Source of the DNA: Winogradskyella sp. UBA3174
GTDB taxonomy: Bacteria > Bacteroidota > Bacteroidia > Flavobacteriales > Flavobacteriaceae
DNA length: 21,145 nucleotides
Assembly (NCBI RefSeq): GCF_002364335.1
Contig: NZ_DEXW01000019.1
Span: 1-21,145 of the forward strand
Direction: 5' to 3'
The notes beneath the pieces are model-generated. The model had not been told where the DNA came from and did not search any database. It saw only the letters and a program-made list of their open reading frames with translations. Below are positions 1-8,624 of this stretch, in pieces; positions within the stretch are counted from its first letter, which is position 1, and each line of letters begins with the position of its first letter. A program made the position numbers and the translations under genes.

Positions 1-323
1 TCTAGGAGCATAAAATCGATATCTTTTCCTTTTTCGATTTCAACATTTATACTTCCACTATTTTCGTTAGATGTTGATGTAACGCGTTCTACACCATTTA
101 AACCCTTAAGATTATCTTCTATTTTGAGTACAATACCCTCTTCTACCTCTTGAGGTGATGCGCCTGGATATGTAACATTAATGTTAATGTTTTTTGAGTC
201 AATTAGAGGATAAAAAGAAGACTTGAGATTCTTTGCGCCAAAAAAACCAAATACAGCAAATGTCAAAACAACGACATTAACCGCAACACTATGTTTAATA
301 AAATAAGCAATTAGTTTTCTCAT
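1..323 (-). CDS. RND efflux permease, N-terminal part (cut by window edge)
   Basis: This is the first 107 residues of an inner-membrane RND transporter (AcrB/MexB-type superfamily), which exports substrates with proton-motive force in a tripartite pump. I translated it from the ATG at 323; it reads MRKLIAYFIKHSVAVNVVVL and continues to the edge. Residues about 10-30 form the first transmembrane helix. They are followed by the start of the periplasmic porter domain, with the typical motif YPGASPQEVEEGIV near residues 52-65, which in RND pumps follows TM1. The start lies three bases after the stop of the upstream adaptor gene, so the two are co-transcribed and probably form one pump. The substrate cannot be told from this fragment. 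No outer-membrane TolC-type gene lies upstream of the adaptor; it may lie beyond the edge. Family is clear; subfamily is not. Confidence 0.88.
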   Translation of the reverse strand, partial: MRKLIAYFIKHSVAVNVVVLTFAVFGFFGAKNLKSSFYPLIDSKNININVTYPGASPQEVEEGIVLKIEDNLKGLNGVERVTSTSNENSGSINVEIEKGKDIDFMLL

Positions 324-326
324 TAA

Positions 327-1478
327 TTAGTCTGCCCTTTTAGATGAATTTGACGTCACTGTCTCTGTCTTTTTTTTGTACGGCTTAACCAGCATACCAG
401 CATAGGCACCAGGAATGGGTTTTGAAACGATTACAGTACCATTGGGTACATTTTTAAGAACCACTTTAGTATCAGAGAAATAAACTGGTTTTACATCAAT
501 TATATCTAAAATGCTATCTCTAACAATAAAGATTTGGTTGCCATCTAACACCAAACTTCGATTCACTTCAATAGCATTAGGCTCTTCTTTTGCATTTAGA
601 TTGGCCTCTAAATACATACCTTCTTTTAAGGTTTTGTTTTTTACTTCGATATAAGCTGAAATGGTTTGTGTCGTTGCATCAATACTGCCATTTACGCGAG
701 ATACAGTGCCAGAATAGGTTTCTGTGTTATCAAGGTTTTTAAGCACAACACTCTCACCGACTTTTAAAAGACTTGCGTAGGTTTTACTTAACGCAACTTC
801 CATTTCGTAAACTGTGGGATCTATATATTCGCCTAATTTTTGTCCATTTCTTATTAAAGAGCCCTGCGTAACTAATGCTTCGGTTAATATTCCTGAAAAT
901 GGTGCGCTAATAGTATACTTTGCCAAACGCTGTTCTAGATTCTTAACATTGTAATAATTTGAAATGATACCACGGCCAGTAATGAAATAGTTTTCTTTTT
1001 CAGAAGACATTTCTGGTAACTTAGGAGTTGTTTTATTGAGATCAAAATCTATAAGATAGCTCTGCCATTTCTGAAAAATCTCAGGAAAATCGAGTCTTAA
1101 ATCTGGCATTATTGCCGCAATAGAATTGTACAGATTACTTTTTGAAGACTGTACACTTGCATAATATTCTGAAGCATCAATCCGAATTAAATGCTCTCCT
1201 TTACGATATTCTTGACCTGGTTTAAAGAGTTTACTAGTCGCTTTAAAGACGCCTTGTACTTCAGCATATAATTCTACTCTACGCTTAGATACCAAACTAC
1301 CATTTGCAGGAATTACAATTTGAATCGTAGTGTTCTTAACAGTATCTGTAAATACTGTTTTTACAACTTTAGCTGGTGTTGGTCTTTTTTCCTTTTTAGT
1401 ATCGGCTATATATTTACTACCAAGGTAAGCTCCAACTATTAGGAGTATTCCTAATATAGAAAGAATAATTTTTCGCAT
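327..1478 (-). CDS. RND efflux periplasmic adaptor (membrane fusion protein)
   Basis: This 383-residue protein links an inner-membrane RND pump to an outer-membrane channel. Residues 3-20 are a hydrophobic N-terminal helix without a lipobox cysteine, so it is either an uncleaved anchor or a signal peptide. The two lipoyl half-motifs are at about 68-101 (AEVQGVFKA...KPGQEYRKGEHLIRID) and 187-215 (YTISAPFSGILTEALVTQGS). They flank an alpha-hairpin region at about 103-183. A beta-barrel domain (about 217-295) with PTVYEMEVALS follows, then a membrane-proximal domain. The C-terminal tail is rich in Lys, Thr and Ser. The hairpin region contains several prolines and aromatic residues and looks less regular than the long coiled coils of AcrA-type adaptors. 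The permease gene follows after three bases. A 65-base gap separates it from the upstream ABC-F gene. I infer a multidrug or metabolite exporter; the substrate is unknown. Confidence 0.88.
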   Translation of the reverse strand: MRKIILSILGILLIVGAYLGSKYIADTKKEKRPTPAKVVKTVFTDTVKNTTIQIVIPANGSLVSKRRVELYAEVQGVFKATSKLFKPGQEYRKGEHLIRIDASEYYASVQSSKSNLYNSIAAIMPDLRLDFPEIFQKWQSYLIDFDLNKTTPKLPEMSSEKENYFITGRGIISNYYNVKNLEQRLAKYTISAPFSGILTEALVTQGSLIRNGQKLGEYIDPTVYEMEVALSKTYASLLKVGESVVLKNLDNTETYSGTVSRVNGSIDATTQTISAYIEVKNKTLKEGMYLEANLNAKEEPNAIEVNRSLVLDGNQIFIVRDSILDIIDVKPVYFSDTKVVLKNVPNGTVIVSKPIPGAYAGMLVKPYKKKTETVTSNSSKRAD

Positions 1479-1543
1479 GCTATGTTAAGGGTTATTGCAG
1501 GCCAAATTTACCCATAATAGACTGCTATGGAGTTAAAACAATC

Positions 1544-3454
1544 TTAATTGTTGATGATATCTAACTGTTCTTGCACGTTTTCCCAGTCTACCATTAATTG
1601 TTCGAGTGATTTTTTCTTCTTTTGGTAGGCATCAAAGAAGTTAGGGTCTGCAGCTGTTTTATCATAATCTGTTGCCAACTTTAGATCATCAGATTTAATA
1701 TCCTTTTCTAGCTGGTTAATTTTAGATTCAATATTACTCAACTTATTATTTAAAGACTTTAATTTCTTTTGATCTTCGTAACTCTGTTTATTACTTTCTT
1801 TAGGCTTGTTAGCAACAACAGTACGCTTCTCTGCTTCTCTTAAATTTTCGAGATTTCGTTGGTCTAAATAAAAATCTATATCACCTAAATACTCTCTGAT
1901 GTTTTGATCTTTAAATTCGTAAACCGTATCTGTTAATCCTTGTAGAAAATCTCTATCGTGAGAAACCAAAATTAAAGTACCTTCAAACTTTTTAAGAGCT
2001 TCTTTTAATACCGTTTTAGATTTAATATCTAAATGATTGGTTGGTTCATCCATTATGAGAACATTCAATGGCTGTAACAATAATTTAGCTAAAGCCAAAC
2101 GATTTCGTTCACCACCAGAAAGGACTCTAACATATTTTTCTGCTTCTGAACCTCTAAATAAAAATGAACCTAAAATATCTCTTACTTTACTTCGATTTGT
2201 TTCATTAGCAGCATCAATCATTGTATCTAAAACGGTTTTATTACCATCTAGATATTCTGCTTGATTTTGTGCGAAATAGCCAATTTGCACATTATGCCCT
2301 AAATTTAAGTTCCCTTGATGCTCAATTTCACCTACAATAATTTTAGCTAATGTAGATTTACCTTGTCCATTCTGACCAACAAAAGCTGTTTTAATATCTC
2401 TAGAAACAGCCAAATTTACGTTATGTAAAACCTGTAAATCACCATATTTTTTAGAAACATTTTCAATATCTACAACAACTTTACCAGGTGTTATTGATAC
2501 TGGAAAGCTTAGAGACATAACGCTATTATCATCTTCGTCTACCTCTATTCTATCAATACGATTAAGTTTTTTTACTAACGACTGTGCCATTGTTGCTTTA
2601 GATGCTTTGGCTTTAAATTTTTCAATTAATTTTTCAGTCTGTTGTATTTGCTTTTCCTGATTCTTTTGAGCTGCAAGTTGCTGCACTTTCATTTCCTTGC
2701 GTAATGCTAAGAACTTTGTATATGGTTTATTATAATCGTATATACGTCCTAAAGAAATTTCTATTGTACGGTTGGTAACGTTATCTAAAAACATTTTATC
2801 GTGAGACACAATAACTACGGCGCCACTAATGGTTTTAAGGAAGCTTTCTAACCAAATAATAGACTCAATATCTAAATGATTGGTTGGCTCATCTAAAAGT
2901 AGTAAGTCGTTATTTTGAAGTAAAAGCTTAGCTAGCTCAATTCGCATTCTCCAACCACCAGAAAAAGTATCTGTAAGTTTGTCAAAATCTTCACGTTTAA
3001 AACCGAGGCCTTGTAATATTTTTTCGGTTTCACCTTGATAATTGTAACCACCTAGAATTTCATATTGATGTTGAACTTCGTTCAAATCTATCATTAACTG
3101 ATTATACGACTCACTTTCATAATCAGTACGCTCAGCTAGTTGTGTATTTATGTCTTCTAATTGTACTTCGCAGGCTTTGATCTCTTTGAAAGCCTCATAA
3201 GATTCTTCTAAAACCGTTTTTCCAAAATCAAAGTCTATGTCTTGTTTCAAAAAGCCAATCCTTAAATCTTTATCAGCAGCAATTTGTCCTGTATCTGCTT
3301 CTTGCTCTTTAGATAAGATTTTGAGCATAGTAGACTTGCCTGCTCCATTTTTACCAATTAAACCAATGCGATCGCCAAGACCAAGCTTAAATGTAATTTC
3401 TTCAAAAAGATATTCTCCTTGAAATGATATGGATAGATTATGGATATTTAGCAT
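1544..3454 (-). CDS. ABC-F family ATPase, Uup-like
   Basis: This is a soluble ABC-F protein with two nucleotide-binding domains and no membrane segment. ABC-F proteins act on ribosomes or nucleic acids rather than as transporters. I start it at the ATG at 3454 (MLNIHNLSISFQGEYLFEEI, 636 residues), because the 15 extra residues from a GTG at 3499 do not belong to the family and the first strand begins at this Met. Domain 1 has Walker A GKNGAGKST (residues 34-42), signature FSGGWRMR and Walker B LLLLDEPTNHLD. Domain 2 has GQNGQGKST, LSGGERNR and VLIMDEPTNHLD. A charged helical linker (QKNQEKQIQQTEKLIEKFKAKASKA) joins the domains. The last about 90 residues are a Lys/Glu-rich coiled coil, as in Uup, where it binds DNA. 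All catalytic motifs are intact. A housekeeping role is more likely than antibiotic resistance, but that is inference. Confidence 0.93.
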   Translation of the reverse strand: MLNIHNLSISFQGEYLFEEITFKLGLGDRIGLIGKNGAGKSTMLKILSKEQEADTGQIAADKDLRIGFLKQDIDFDFGKTVLEESYEAFKEIKACEVQLEDINTQLAERTDYESESYNQLMIDLNEVQHQYEILGGYNYQGETEKILQGLGFKREDFDKLTDTFSGGWRMRIELAKLLLQNNDLLLLDEPTNHLDIESIIWLESFLKTISGAVVIVSHDKMFLDNVTNRTIEISLGRIYDYNKPYTKFLALRKEMKVQQLAAQKNQEKQIQQTEKLIEKFKAKASKATMAQSLVKKLNRIDRIEVDEDDNSVMSLSFPVSITPGKVVVDIENVSKKYGDLQVLHNVNLAVSRDIKTAFVGQNGQGKSTLAKIIVGEIEHQGNLNLGHNVQIGYFAQNQAEYLDGNKTVLDTMIDAANETNRSKVRDILGSFLFRGSEAEKYVRVLSGGERNRLALAKLLLQPLNVLIMDEPTNHLDIKSKTVLKEALKKFEGTLILVSHDRDFLQGLTDTVYEFKDQNIREYLGDIDFYLDQRNLENLREAEKRTVVANKPKESNKQSYEDQKKLKSLNNKLSNIESKINQLEKDIKSDDLKLATDYDKTAADPNFFDAYQKKKKSLEQLMVDWENVQEQLDIINN

Positions 3455-3519
3455 AGCTTCTTTGAATATTCTAATTGCAATAAACGTTACAATTATCACA
3501 ATACGCGACCTTTAAATTT

Positions 3520-3553
3520 TATCTTTGTATTGTTTTTTAAAAATGCAAAAGTA
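3520..3553. promoter_or_regulatory. Divergent intergenic region with two back-to-back -7 type boxes
   Basis: The 234-base gap between the ABC-F gene and the DUF983 gene holds two exact matches to the Bacteroidota -7 box TAnnTTTG. TATCTTTG lies on the plus strand at 3520-3527, facing the DUF983 gene. TACTTTTG lies on the minus strand at 3553-3546, facing the ABC-F gene. Neither has a clear TTG box about 20 bases upstream, and the plus-strand one would give a leader of about 155 bases. I see no other gene or structure in this gap. The assignment is tentative. Confidence 0.35.
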
Positions 3554-3688
3554 AAGGTTTTAATGAGAAGTGTTTTAACTTTTTTAAATTGGCTGTAAAA
3601 TGCTTCGTTATATCCCTTTTTTTATCTTTCTATTGCTTGCTATGAAGGGTAAAAAAAATTCAAAATGAACAAAAATTAAAATACTTCT

Positions 3689-4072
3689 ATGATTAGAAAA
3701 GGAATGAAACTTTACAGTATTCTTTTTGGAGCTTGTCCTAAATGTCACCAAGAATCGATGTATGTTGAGAAAAACCCATATAAATTATCAGATATTTTTA
3801 AAATGCATGAGCGTTGTTCTCATTGTAACACAAAATATCAGATGGAACCTTCTTTCTTTTATGGTTCTATGTATGTGAGTTATGGCGTTGGTATTGCCTT
3901 TGCAGTTGCTGCTTTTATTATTAGCAACATCATATTTGAATCGTCACTAATTACAGCTTTTATTGCTATTGTTATTACCTTAATTGGTTTTGCACCTGTA
4001 ATTCTTAGATTGTCGCGTAATATTTGGGCTAACCTTTTTATGAGTTATGATAAGAGTTTAGTGAAGAAATAG
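3689..4072 (+). CDS. DUF983 family small membrane protein with zinc ribbon
   Basis: This 127-residue protein matches the DUF983 family, whose function is not known. The N-terminal part carries two CxxC pairs, C16-P-K-C19 and C43-S-H-C46, which make a zinc ribbon. The segment GSMYVSYGVG follows, then two transmembrane helices at about 61-83 and 87-108. The C-terminus is short and basic. The start at 3689 gives MIRKGMKLYSILFGACPKC, with the usual short lead before the first Cys pair. It stands alone: the ABC-F gene is divergent and the FAD oxidoreductase converges on it, with 65 bases between the stop codons and no good hairpin in that gap. The family assignment rests on the zinc ribbon plus two-helix layout and typical sequence; no function can be inferred. 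Confidence 0.85.
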   Translation: MIRKGMKLYSILFGACPKCHQESMYVEKNPYKLSDIFKMHERCSHCNTKYQMEPSFFYGSMYVSYGVGIAFAVAAFIISNIIFESSLITAFIAIVITLIGFAPVILRLSRNIWANLFMSYDKSLVKK

Positions 4073-4137
4073 TTTTTTGGCGCAAAAACACAAAGGTTTA
4101 ACCCATACTATCCTTACCAAAATGAAGTTGCTATTAA

Positions 4138-5181
4138 CTAAAGAAACCGATTAACATCTATTTCAGAATCTAAAGTTTCATTATGTTCAATAAGTCTGAA
4201 AAGCTTTTCTGATACATAAGGAGAAATCATTACTCCTCTAGTACCTAAGCCATTTAAAACGTATAGATTATTATGCTCTGTATGCCTGCCAACAAGTGGC
4301 CTTCTATCTTTTGTTGTAGGTCTTACTCCTGCGACATGATTAACAATTGTAAAATCACACTTTATAAATATTTTTACTTTAGTAAGCAATTCTAATTTAG
4401 CGTCATCAGTAGGTGTATTTGATTTATCCTCGTTATTATATGTTGAACCGACATTATATAAATCGTTTCCAAGCGGTATTACAAAGACGGAAGATTTTAT
4501 AGCATAATCTATATTTAAGTCTGGGGCTTTTATGGTTAAAATTTCACCTTTAGAACCTGTAAGTGGTATCTGCTTAAAAAATGGATTTTGCTTTACACCA
4601 AAACCTTCAGCGAATATAATTTGAGAAACATTCCAGTTCCTATAAGTAATTATATCAGCTTCAAATTGAATCTTACTATGTTCAAAAGTTGTTTCTTCTA
4701 AACAATTGGTACGTCTTAAAAAGGCTTTATAACTAGTTATTAATAGTTCGGTATCAACACGACCTGCGTGTAATACTTCTCCAAATCCAAAAGACGCATC
4801 AATTTCGAGATTCGTATTCTTAACGAGTTTCGTAGACAGATAACCTTCAAGACTTGGCTTATCTGAAGCGCTAAACCATTTGTTTTGTTCTTGTATTGAA
4901 GTGAAGCGTCTTAAAATTCTAAGTTTATAATCTATGTGAATATCTAATTCTTTTTCAATTTTAGCATACAAAGGCAAAGCAAGGGCTAATTGCTCCTTTG
5001 CTTTCCATACTTCTGAGAAACGTTTTAGAATAACAGGATTATATAGTCCTGCGGCTACTATTGAAGACTTCTGTGAGGCATCATCATACACTACAAAAGA
5101 CTTATTATTAGCTCTTAGCTGTTCGCAAAATGCAATACTTGCCAATCCGCAACCAACTATAATATAATCGACTTCTTTCAT
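4138..5181 (-). CDS. FAD-dependent oxidoreductase (DAO family)
   Basis: This is a flavoprotein of the D-amino-acid oxidase (DAO) superfamily, about 347 residues. These enzymes oxidise amines or amino acids with FAD. The N-terminal Rossmann motif is YIIVGCGLAS (residues 6-15, GxGxxS), followed by VVYDDASQKSSIVAAGLYNPV. The C-terminal part has the typical FAD-closing motif NGLGTRGVMISPYVSEKL, preceded by AGVRPTTKDRRPLVG. That arrangement resembles the oxidoreductase domain of MnmC and of ThiO-type glycine oxidases, but no tRNA methyltransferase domain is fused, so the substrate is open. I take the ATG at 5181 as the start. A GTG two codons upstream (5187) is possible but adds nothing conserved. 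It lies after the gldN terminator, so it is probably transcribed separately from the gliding cluster. A TACTTTTG box at 5194-5187 touches the start region. Confidence 0.82.
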   Translation of the reverse strand: MKEVDYIIVGCGLASIAFCEQLRANNKSFVVYDDASQKSSIVAAGLYNPVILKRFSEVWKAKEQLALALPLYAKIEKELDIHIDYKLRILRRFTSIQEQNKWFSASDKPSLEGYLSTKLVKNTNLEIDASFGFGEVLHAGRVDTELLITSYKAFLRRTNCLEETTFEHSKIQFEADIITYRNWNVSQIIFAEGFGVKQNPFFKQIPLTGSKGEILTIKAPDLNIDYAIKSSVFVIPLGNDLYNVGSTYNNEDKSNTPTDDAKLELLTKVKIFIKCDFTIVNHVAGVRPTTKDRRPLVGRHTEHNNLYVLNGLGTRGVMISPYVSEKLFRLIEHNETLDSEIDVNRFL

Positions 5182-5240
5182 TACCACAAAAGTAGCAACT
5201 ATTTTACGGAGTACGACCTAACTCGTTGACTGTTTAGTAT

Positions 5241-5271
5241 AAAAAAAACGCCCACTGTTAAGTGGGCGTTT
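5241..5271 (-). terminator. Rho-independent terminator of the gldKLMN operon
   Basis: An 11-bp perfect stem, AAACGCCCACT (5246-5256) with AGTGGGCGTTT (5261-5271), has a four-base loop. Read on the minus strand, the stem runs into an eight-T tract (5248-5241). It lies 24 bases after the gldN stop codon. This is the strongest terminator on the minus strand of the window and separates gldN from the FAD oxidoreductase gene. Confidence 0.92.
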
Positions 5272-5294
5272 ATATATTTAATAGTGCAAGCTAA

Positions 5295-6203
5295 CTAGTA
5301 GCTCCACATATCTTGTTCAAAATTTCTGATCTTATCTTTAATACGATCTGATTCTAATAATTGCATTAAGGCGTTTTCAGCAACATATTCTTTAACTTCT
5401 CTATCGCCATAAACATTCTCTTCTTTATAGATAAATCCATGAAAGCGTCTACTGTTTAATAAGTGGTCAAAAGAAATTGGCACAGCACTATTCTTATCAT
5501 TGAACGACTTAGCCTCGTGAAGAATATCTCTTATTTCTGGAATAAATACCCAAAACATTGGGATTGGCTCACTGTTTTCAGAGTTTTCATCATCAATAAA
5601 GTTAACGTCTGGTGCTGCAGGTGCAATACCTAAAATACGAAACTTTAATTCACCTTGACGCTTATCAAAATACCAAAGCCCTTTAATTAAGTAAGAATTA
5701 ATATCAGCAGGACCAATATCTCTCTTAATAACATATTCTTCTGGAATCTCATCTTCACCAACACCATTTTCATTCATGTAGGTAATACCTGCATTTGTAA
5801 TTTTAGTCATTGTTAAAGATGCCTCTAAATCTTTTAGAGTGCGCTCCTCTGTAAAATACGAATCTGCATATACTTTAGATATCATACCATTTTCCATATT
5901 TTCTCTTAAAACTTGATAAAGCGACTTTCTATCATCACCTAAGTTAGTATCAACAGGGAAATATAATGGAAAATTTGCACGTTCGTCTAAAACTACTTTT
6001 TCCCAAGTCATTTTAGAAAATAAGATATCTCTATCTCCGACATAACCATATTCTAAAGGCTTATCGTTATCTAGAAGTAATTCTGCTTCCGTTTTCATAC
6101 CAATTTCTTCTGGTATTTTAGCATTAAGGATATTAGCTTGTGCAAACATAGTATGTGTTGCAAACAATGCTAAACCTGTATATAAAAAGCTTTTTAGTTT
6201 CAT
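5295..6203 (-). CDS. gldN: Gliding motility / type IX secretion protein GldN
   Basis: GldN (PorN in Porphyromonas) is a periplasmic protein. With the lipoprotein GldK it forms the large ring under the outer membrane that is part of the type IX secretion system. The 302-residue product starts with a Sec signal peptide (MKLKSFLYTGLALFATHTMFA, cleavage probably before QANIL). The mature part has the family pattern: the early segment TWEKVVLDERANFPLYFPVD, then KGLWYFDKRQGELKFRILGIAPA, MFWVFIPEIRDIL and, near the end, NSRRFHGFIYKEENVYGDREVKEY. It is the last gene of gldK-L-M-N, 63 bases after gldM and just before a strong terminator. No second copy (gldO, which follows gldN in Flavobacterium johnsoniae) is present here. 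Length fits the family. Confidence 0.96.
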   Translation of the reverse strand: MKLKSFLYTGLALFATHTMFAQANILNAKIPEEIGMKTEAELLLDNDKPLEYGYVGDRDILFSKMTWEKVVLDERANFPLYFPVDTNLGDDRKSLYQVLRENMENGMISKVYADSYFTEERTLKDLEASLTMTKITNAGITYMNENGVGEDEIPEEYVIKRDIGPADINSYLIKGLWYFDKRQGELKFRILGIAPAAPDVNFIDDENSENSEPIPMFWVFIPEIRDILHEAKSFNDKNSAVPISFDHLLNSRRFHGFIYKEENVYGDREVKEYVAENALMQLLESDRIKDKIRNFEQDMWSY

Positions 6204-6266
6204 CTTACTTAATATTAATTTGGGATTCTTATATTACTAACGTATCCTTTTTACTAAAATTATAAA

Positions 6267-7841
6267 TTAGTTAGTTACCTCTACAATAACTGGCGATACA
6301 TTTTTTAATCGGTATTTAGCATTACCTTGGATTTTCGCTTTAATCTCAAAAATAGTAATGTTATCTCCTCTACGTGCTTTTTTAATAGCTGATTTAGCCT
6401 GAGCATTCATTTTTGTACCCACAACATTTACTGTTGGTTGACCAGGAACTTTTATCTTAAATGATGTTACATTTATCGGTAAATCAAATACAAAATCATC
6501 TAATTTAGCAGCTACTGTGCCAATTTCTACATTACGCTTAGGCAACTTTACTAAACCTGTTTGACCAGCTATTACACCAGTTGGAGCAGGTATATCTTTA
6601 ATTCTGAATGTTTTGCTGTCACTTACTTTAGATTTATCATCTAAGGTAGCCGTAACATTAATTATCATTTCTTTACCAGAACCAGCTCTAACCACATATT
6701 TACCAACACCTGTAGCTTTAGATAAACCTGTACCTGATGCACTTACTTTATTATCTGGTACACCAGCAAAAGAAATAGTCATTGGGTTATCAACACCACG
6801 GTAAACAACGTTCATCTTGTCAGCAGAAATTGTTGCTGAATTTGGTCTTGGAACTACAACGTAGTTTGCAACTATGGGAATTGGCAATTCTTTACCATTC
6901 TCGATAAATGTAAATTCACCTTCAATTTTGTGTTCACCTACATTACCAACATTAAAATCTAAAGTTGCTGCTCCTGTAGAATCTATTGCTTTAGATAAAT
7001 CAATTTCTCTACCCTGTACTACTAGTTTAATAGGTGGCACATTAGCATATTTACCTATAACGACTTTACCTTGAAACTTCTCACCTGCAAAAAAAGCAGA
7101 TTTATCAGCTAATACTATGGCTTGATAGTTATTAAGTGTCGTAGCTTTTGACAATGAATTACCCAAAAACAGACTATAAAGGGTCGCTTCTGTTACTTTA
7201 ACATCATTCTGCAATGCTGTTAACTTGGTGTAAGATGCGATTGCCGGAAAACCTTGAAAATTGGCATTTAAATAATCGATTTCTTTTCCATCTTTATTAG
7301 TTACTTTAGACATGCTGAATTTTTTCTCAAAACTTTCGCTTTCACCTCTATAACTCTCATCAGTTGCTAAAATTTTCTTAATATCTGTTTTGTATTCATT
7401 AACTTTAGCCATTACTTCGTCACCTATCTTCGTTAAGCGATCACCAGTAAACCAAGCTTCATCAAGAATATCTGTCTTATCCATTTTCTCAAAAGGTAAT
7501 TTACCCGTTTCTGGATCTATTGTATACTTTCCTTTTTTTAGCAAATCTACTTTTAAAGTCTCAATATATTTGTAAAATTTATCTGAAGCAATCTGAACTT
7601 GTTGTGCTCTTGCAGCTGGAATTTTAAAGTCTACAGGCTTTTCTACACCTTTCTTATTTAAATCCATTAGCATTGCCTCATTCCTATTTTCTGTTGCTTC
7701 ATTTGAGTTTGCAAATTTTTCTTCCATTAATCCGAAAGCGGATAATACTTCTTTAGACATATTCATCGCCATCATAGCAATAAATACTAAGTACATTAAG
7801 TTAATCATTTTCTGCCTTGCAGATAATTTTCCTCCTGCCAT
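6267..7841 (-). CDS. gldM: Type IX secretion motor subunit GldM
   Basis: GldM (PorM) is the periplasm-spanning half of the inner-membrane proton-driven motor. Together with GldL it couples proton flow to rotation that drives gliding and type IX secretion. The 524-residue product has a short cytoplasmic N-terminus (MAGGKLSARQK) and one transmembrane helix at about 12-28 (MINLMYLVFIAMMAMNM). A long periplasmic part follows: a helical first domain (about 35-220) and then beta-rich immunoglobulin-like domains, visible as strand patterns such as IVLADKSAFFAGEKFQGKVVIG and VVPRPNSATISADKMNVVYRGVDNPMTI. These correspond to the D1-D4 layout known from GldM/PorM structures. It starts 50 bases after the gldL stop. 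No truncation or frameshift is seen. Confidence 0.96.
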   Translation of the reverse strand: MAGGKLSARQKMINLMYLVFIAMMAMNMSKEVLSAFGLMEEKFANSNEATENRNEAMLMDLNKKGVEKPVDFKIPAARAQQVQIASDKFYKYIETLKVDLLKKGKYTIDPETGKLPFEKMDKTDILDEAWFTGDRLTKIGDEVMAKVNEYKTDIKKILATDESYRGESESFEKKFSMSKVTNKDGKEIDYLNANFQGFPAIASYTKLTALQNDVKVTEATLYSLFLGNSLSKATTLNNYQAIVLADKSAFFAGEKFQGKVVIGKYANVPPIKLVVQGREIDLSKAIDSTGAATLDFNVGNVGEHKIEGEFTFIENGKELPIPIVANYVVVPRPNSATISADKMNVVYRGVDNPMTISFAGVPDNKVSASGTGLSKATGVGKYVVRAGSGKEMIINVTATLDDKSKVSDSKTFRIKDIPAPTGVIAGQTGLVKLPKRNVEIGTVAAKLDDFVFDLPINVTSFKIKVPGQPTVNVVGTKMNAQAKSAIKKARRGDNITIFEIKAKIQGNAKYRLKNVSPVIVEVTN

Positions 7842-7891
7842 TGTAATTAGTTTTAAATTTTAATTAATAAATTATTGATTATAAAAACTAA

Positions 7892-8530
7892 TTAGTTTTT
7901 GTTCATTGCAGATAACATTCCTCCGTATACACCATTTAATGATGATAAGTTAGATGCTAATGACTGCATTTGCTCCTTTAGCTTAGTTGCATTTTCAACT
8001 GACTCTTCATTGATTGCAGCTTGGCGGTTTGCACTTTCCATCTGTACTTTATAAAGACTATTTAAAGACTCCATCTGTGCAGCAGCTAGAGATAACTCTT
8101 CGCTATATTTCTTTTGTGCTTGCATAGAATTTATAGTTGGAAAAATATCTTTTGCAGCACCTTCAAAGTTTTTAATACTATCACCTAAGCTTACCATAAG
8201 CTCACTATCGATTTTTGCATCTTTTAATAAATTATCTAATTTTTTAGATAACATACCTTCTGCATCTTTTGGCTCTTCTTTTAACTTCTTGTTACCAGCC
8301 ATAAGTTGTCCACCAGCTAACTCAGGATATACTAAAGACCAATCTAAGTCGCTTTGTTGTCTTTCAAAAGCTGAGTATGTAAATACTAATGCTTCTACAA
8401 TCATACCTAGAGTTAATATTTCTGAAGCCCAAGGCCAGTGTTGTATTTTAAATAATGCACCTAAGATTACGATTGCTGCTCCTAATCCGTAAATCATATT
8501 TGTGATTGTCATTTTTCCTTTCTGTGCCAT
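7892..8530 (-). CDS. gldL: Type IX secretion motor subunit GldL
   Basis: GldL (PorL) is the inner-membrane stator of the type IX / gliding motor, acting with GldM. The 212-residue product has two N-terminal transmembrane helices, about 9-28 (ITNMIYGLGAAIVILGALFK) and about 36-54. Between them is the family's IQHWPWASEIL loop. Glu46 in the second helix (LGMIVEALVF) corresponds to the membrane glutamate that studies of F. johnsoniae GldL found to be needed for proton-driven function. The rest is a cytoplasmic region predicted to be mostly alpha-helical, rich in Gln, Glu, Ser and Lys (QAQKKYSEELSLAAAQMESL and onward). It lies 94 bases after gldK, a gap that contains a 12-bp tandem repeat. Its stop codon lies inside an 18-base palindrome (7883-7900), probably by chance. 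Confidence 0.96.
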   Translation of the reverse strand: MAQKGKMTITNMIYGLGAAIVILGALFKIQHWPWASEILTLGMIVEALVFTYSAFERQQSDLDWSLVYPELAGGQLMAGNKKLKEEPKDAEGMLSKKLDNLLKDAKIDSELMVSLGDSIKNFEGAAKDIFPTINSMQAQKKYSEELSLAAAQMESLNSLYKVQMESANRQAAINEESVENATKLKEQMQSLASNLSSLNGVYGGMLSAMNKN

Positions 8531-8548
8531 AATGTGTTTAGTTTTTTT

Positions 8549-8579
8549 AGTTTAAGTTTTAGTTTAAGTTTTAGTTTAA
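8549..8579. repeat. 12-bp tandem repeat in the gldK-gldL gap
   Basis: The unit AGTTTAAGTTTT occurs at 8549-8560 and 8561-8572, followed by a partial third copy to 8579 (about 2.6 copies). It is in the 94-base gap between gldK and gldL and ends 19 bases before the gldL start codon. On the transcript it is an A-rich, unstructured stretch (AAAACTTAAACT units). I see no hairpin or terminator in this gap, so it does not appear to break the operon. Such a repeat could vary in copy number by slippage. Confidence 0.85.
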
Positions 8580-8624
8580 TGGATGTGTAACTTAAGTAGG
8601 TTGATTAAATTTAGGTTTATTCTT

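Noticed and set aside
1537..1552. AACAAT / ATTGTT inverted repeat at the end of the ABC-F gene as a terminator
   Set aside because: The stem is 6 bp and all but two pairs are A-T, with the stop codon in the loop and only a short T run. It is too weak to report as a feature.
3455..3499. Upstream GTG start that would lengthen the ABC-F protein by 15 residues
   Set aside because: The added residues do not fit the family, whose first strand begins at the Met at 3454.
7883..7900. 18-base perfect palindrome AAAAACTAATTAGTTTTT over the gldL stop codon
   Set aside because: No loop and purely AT-rich apart from two pairs; expected by chance in such DNA, since half of it is coding sequence (NKN-stop).
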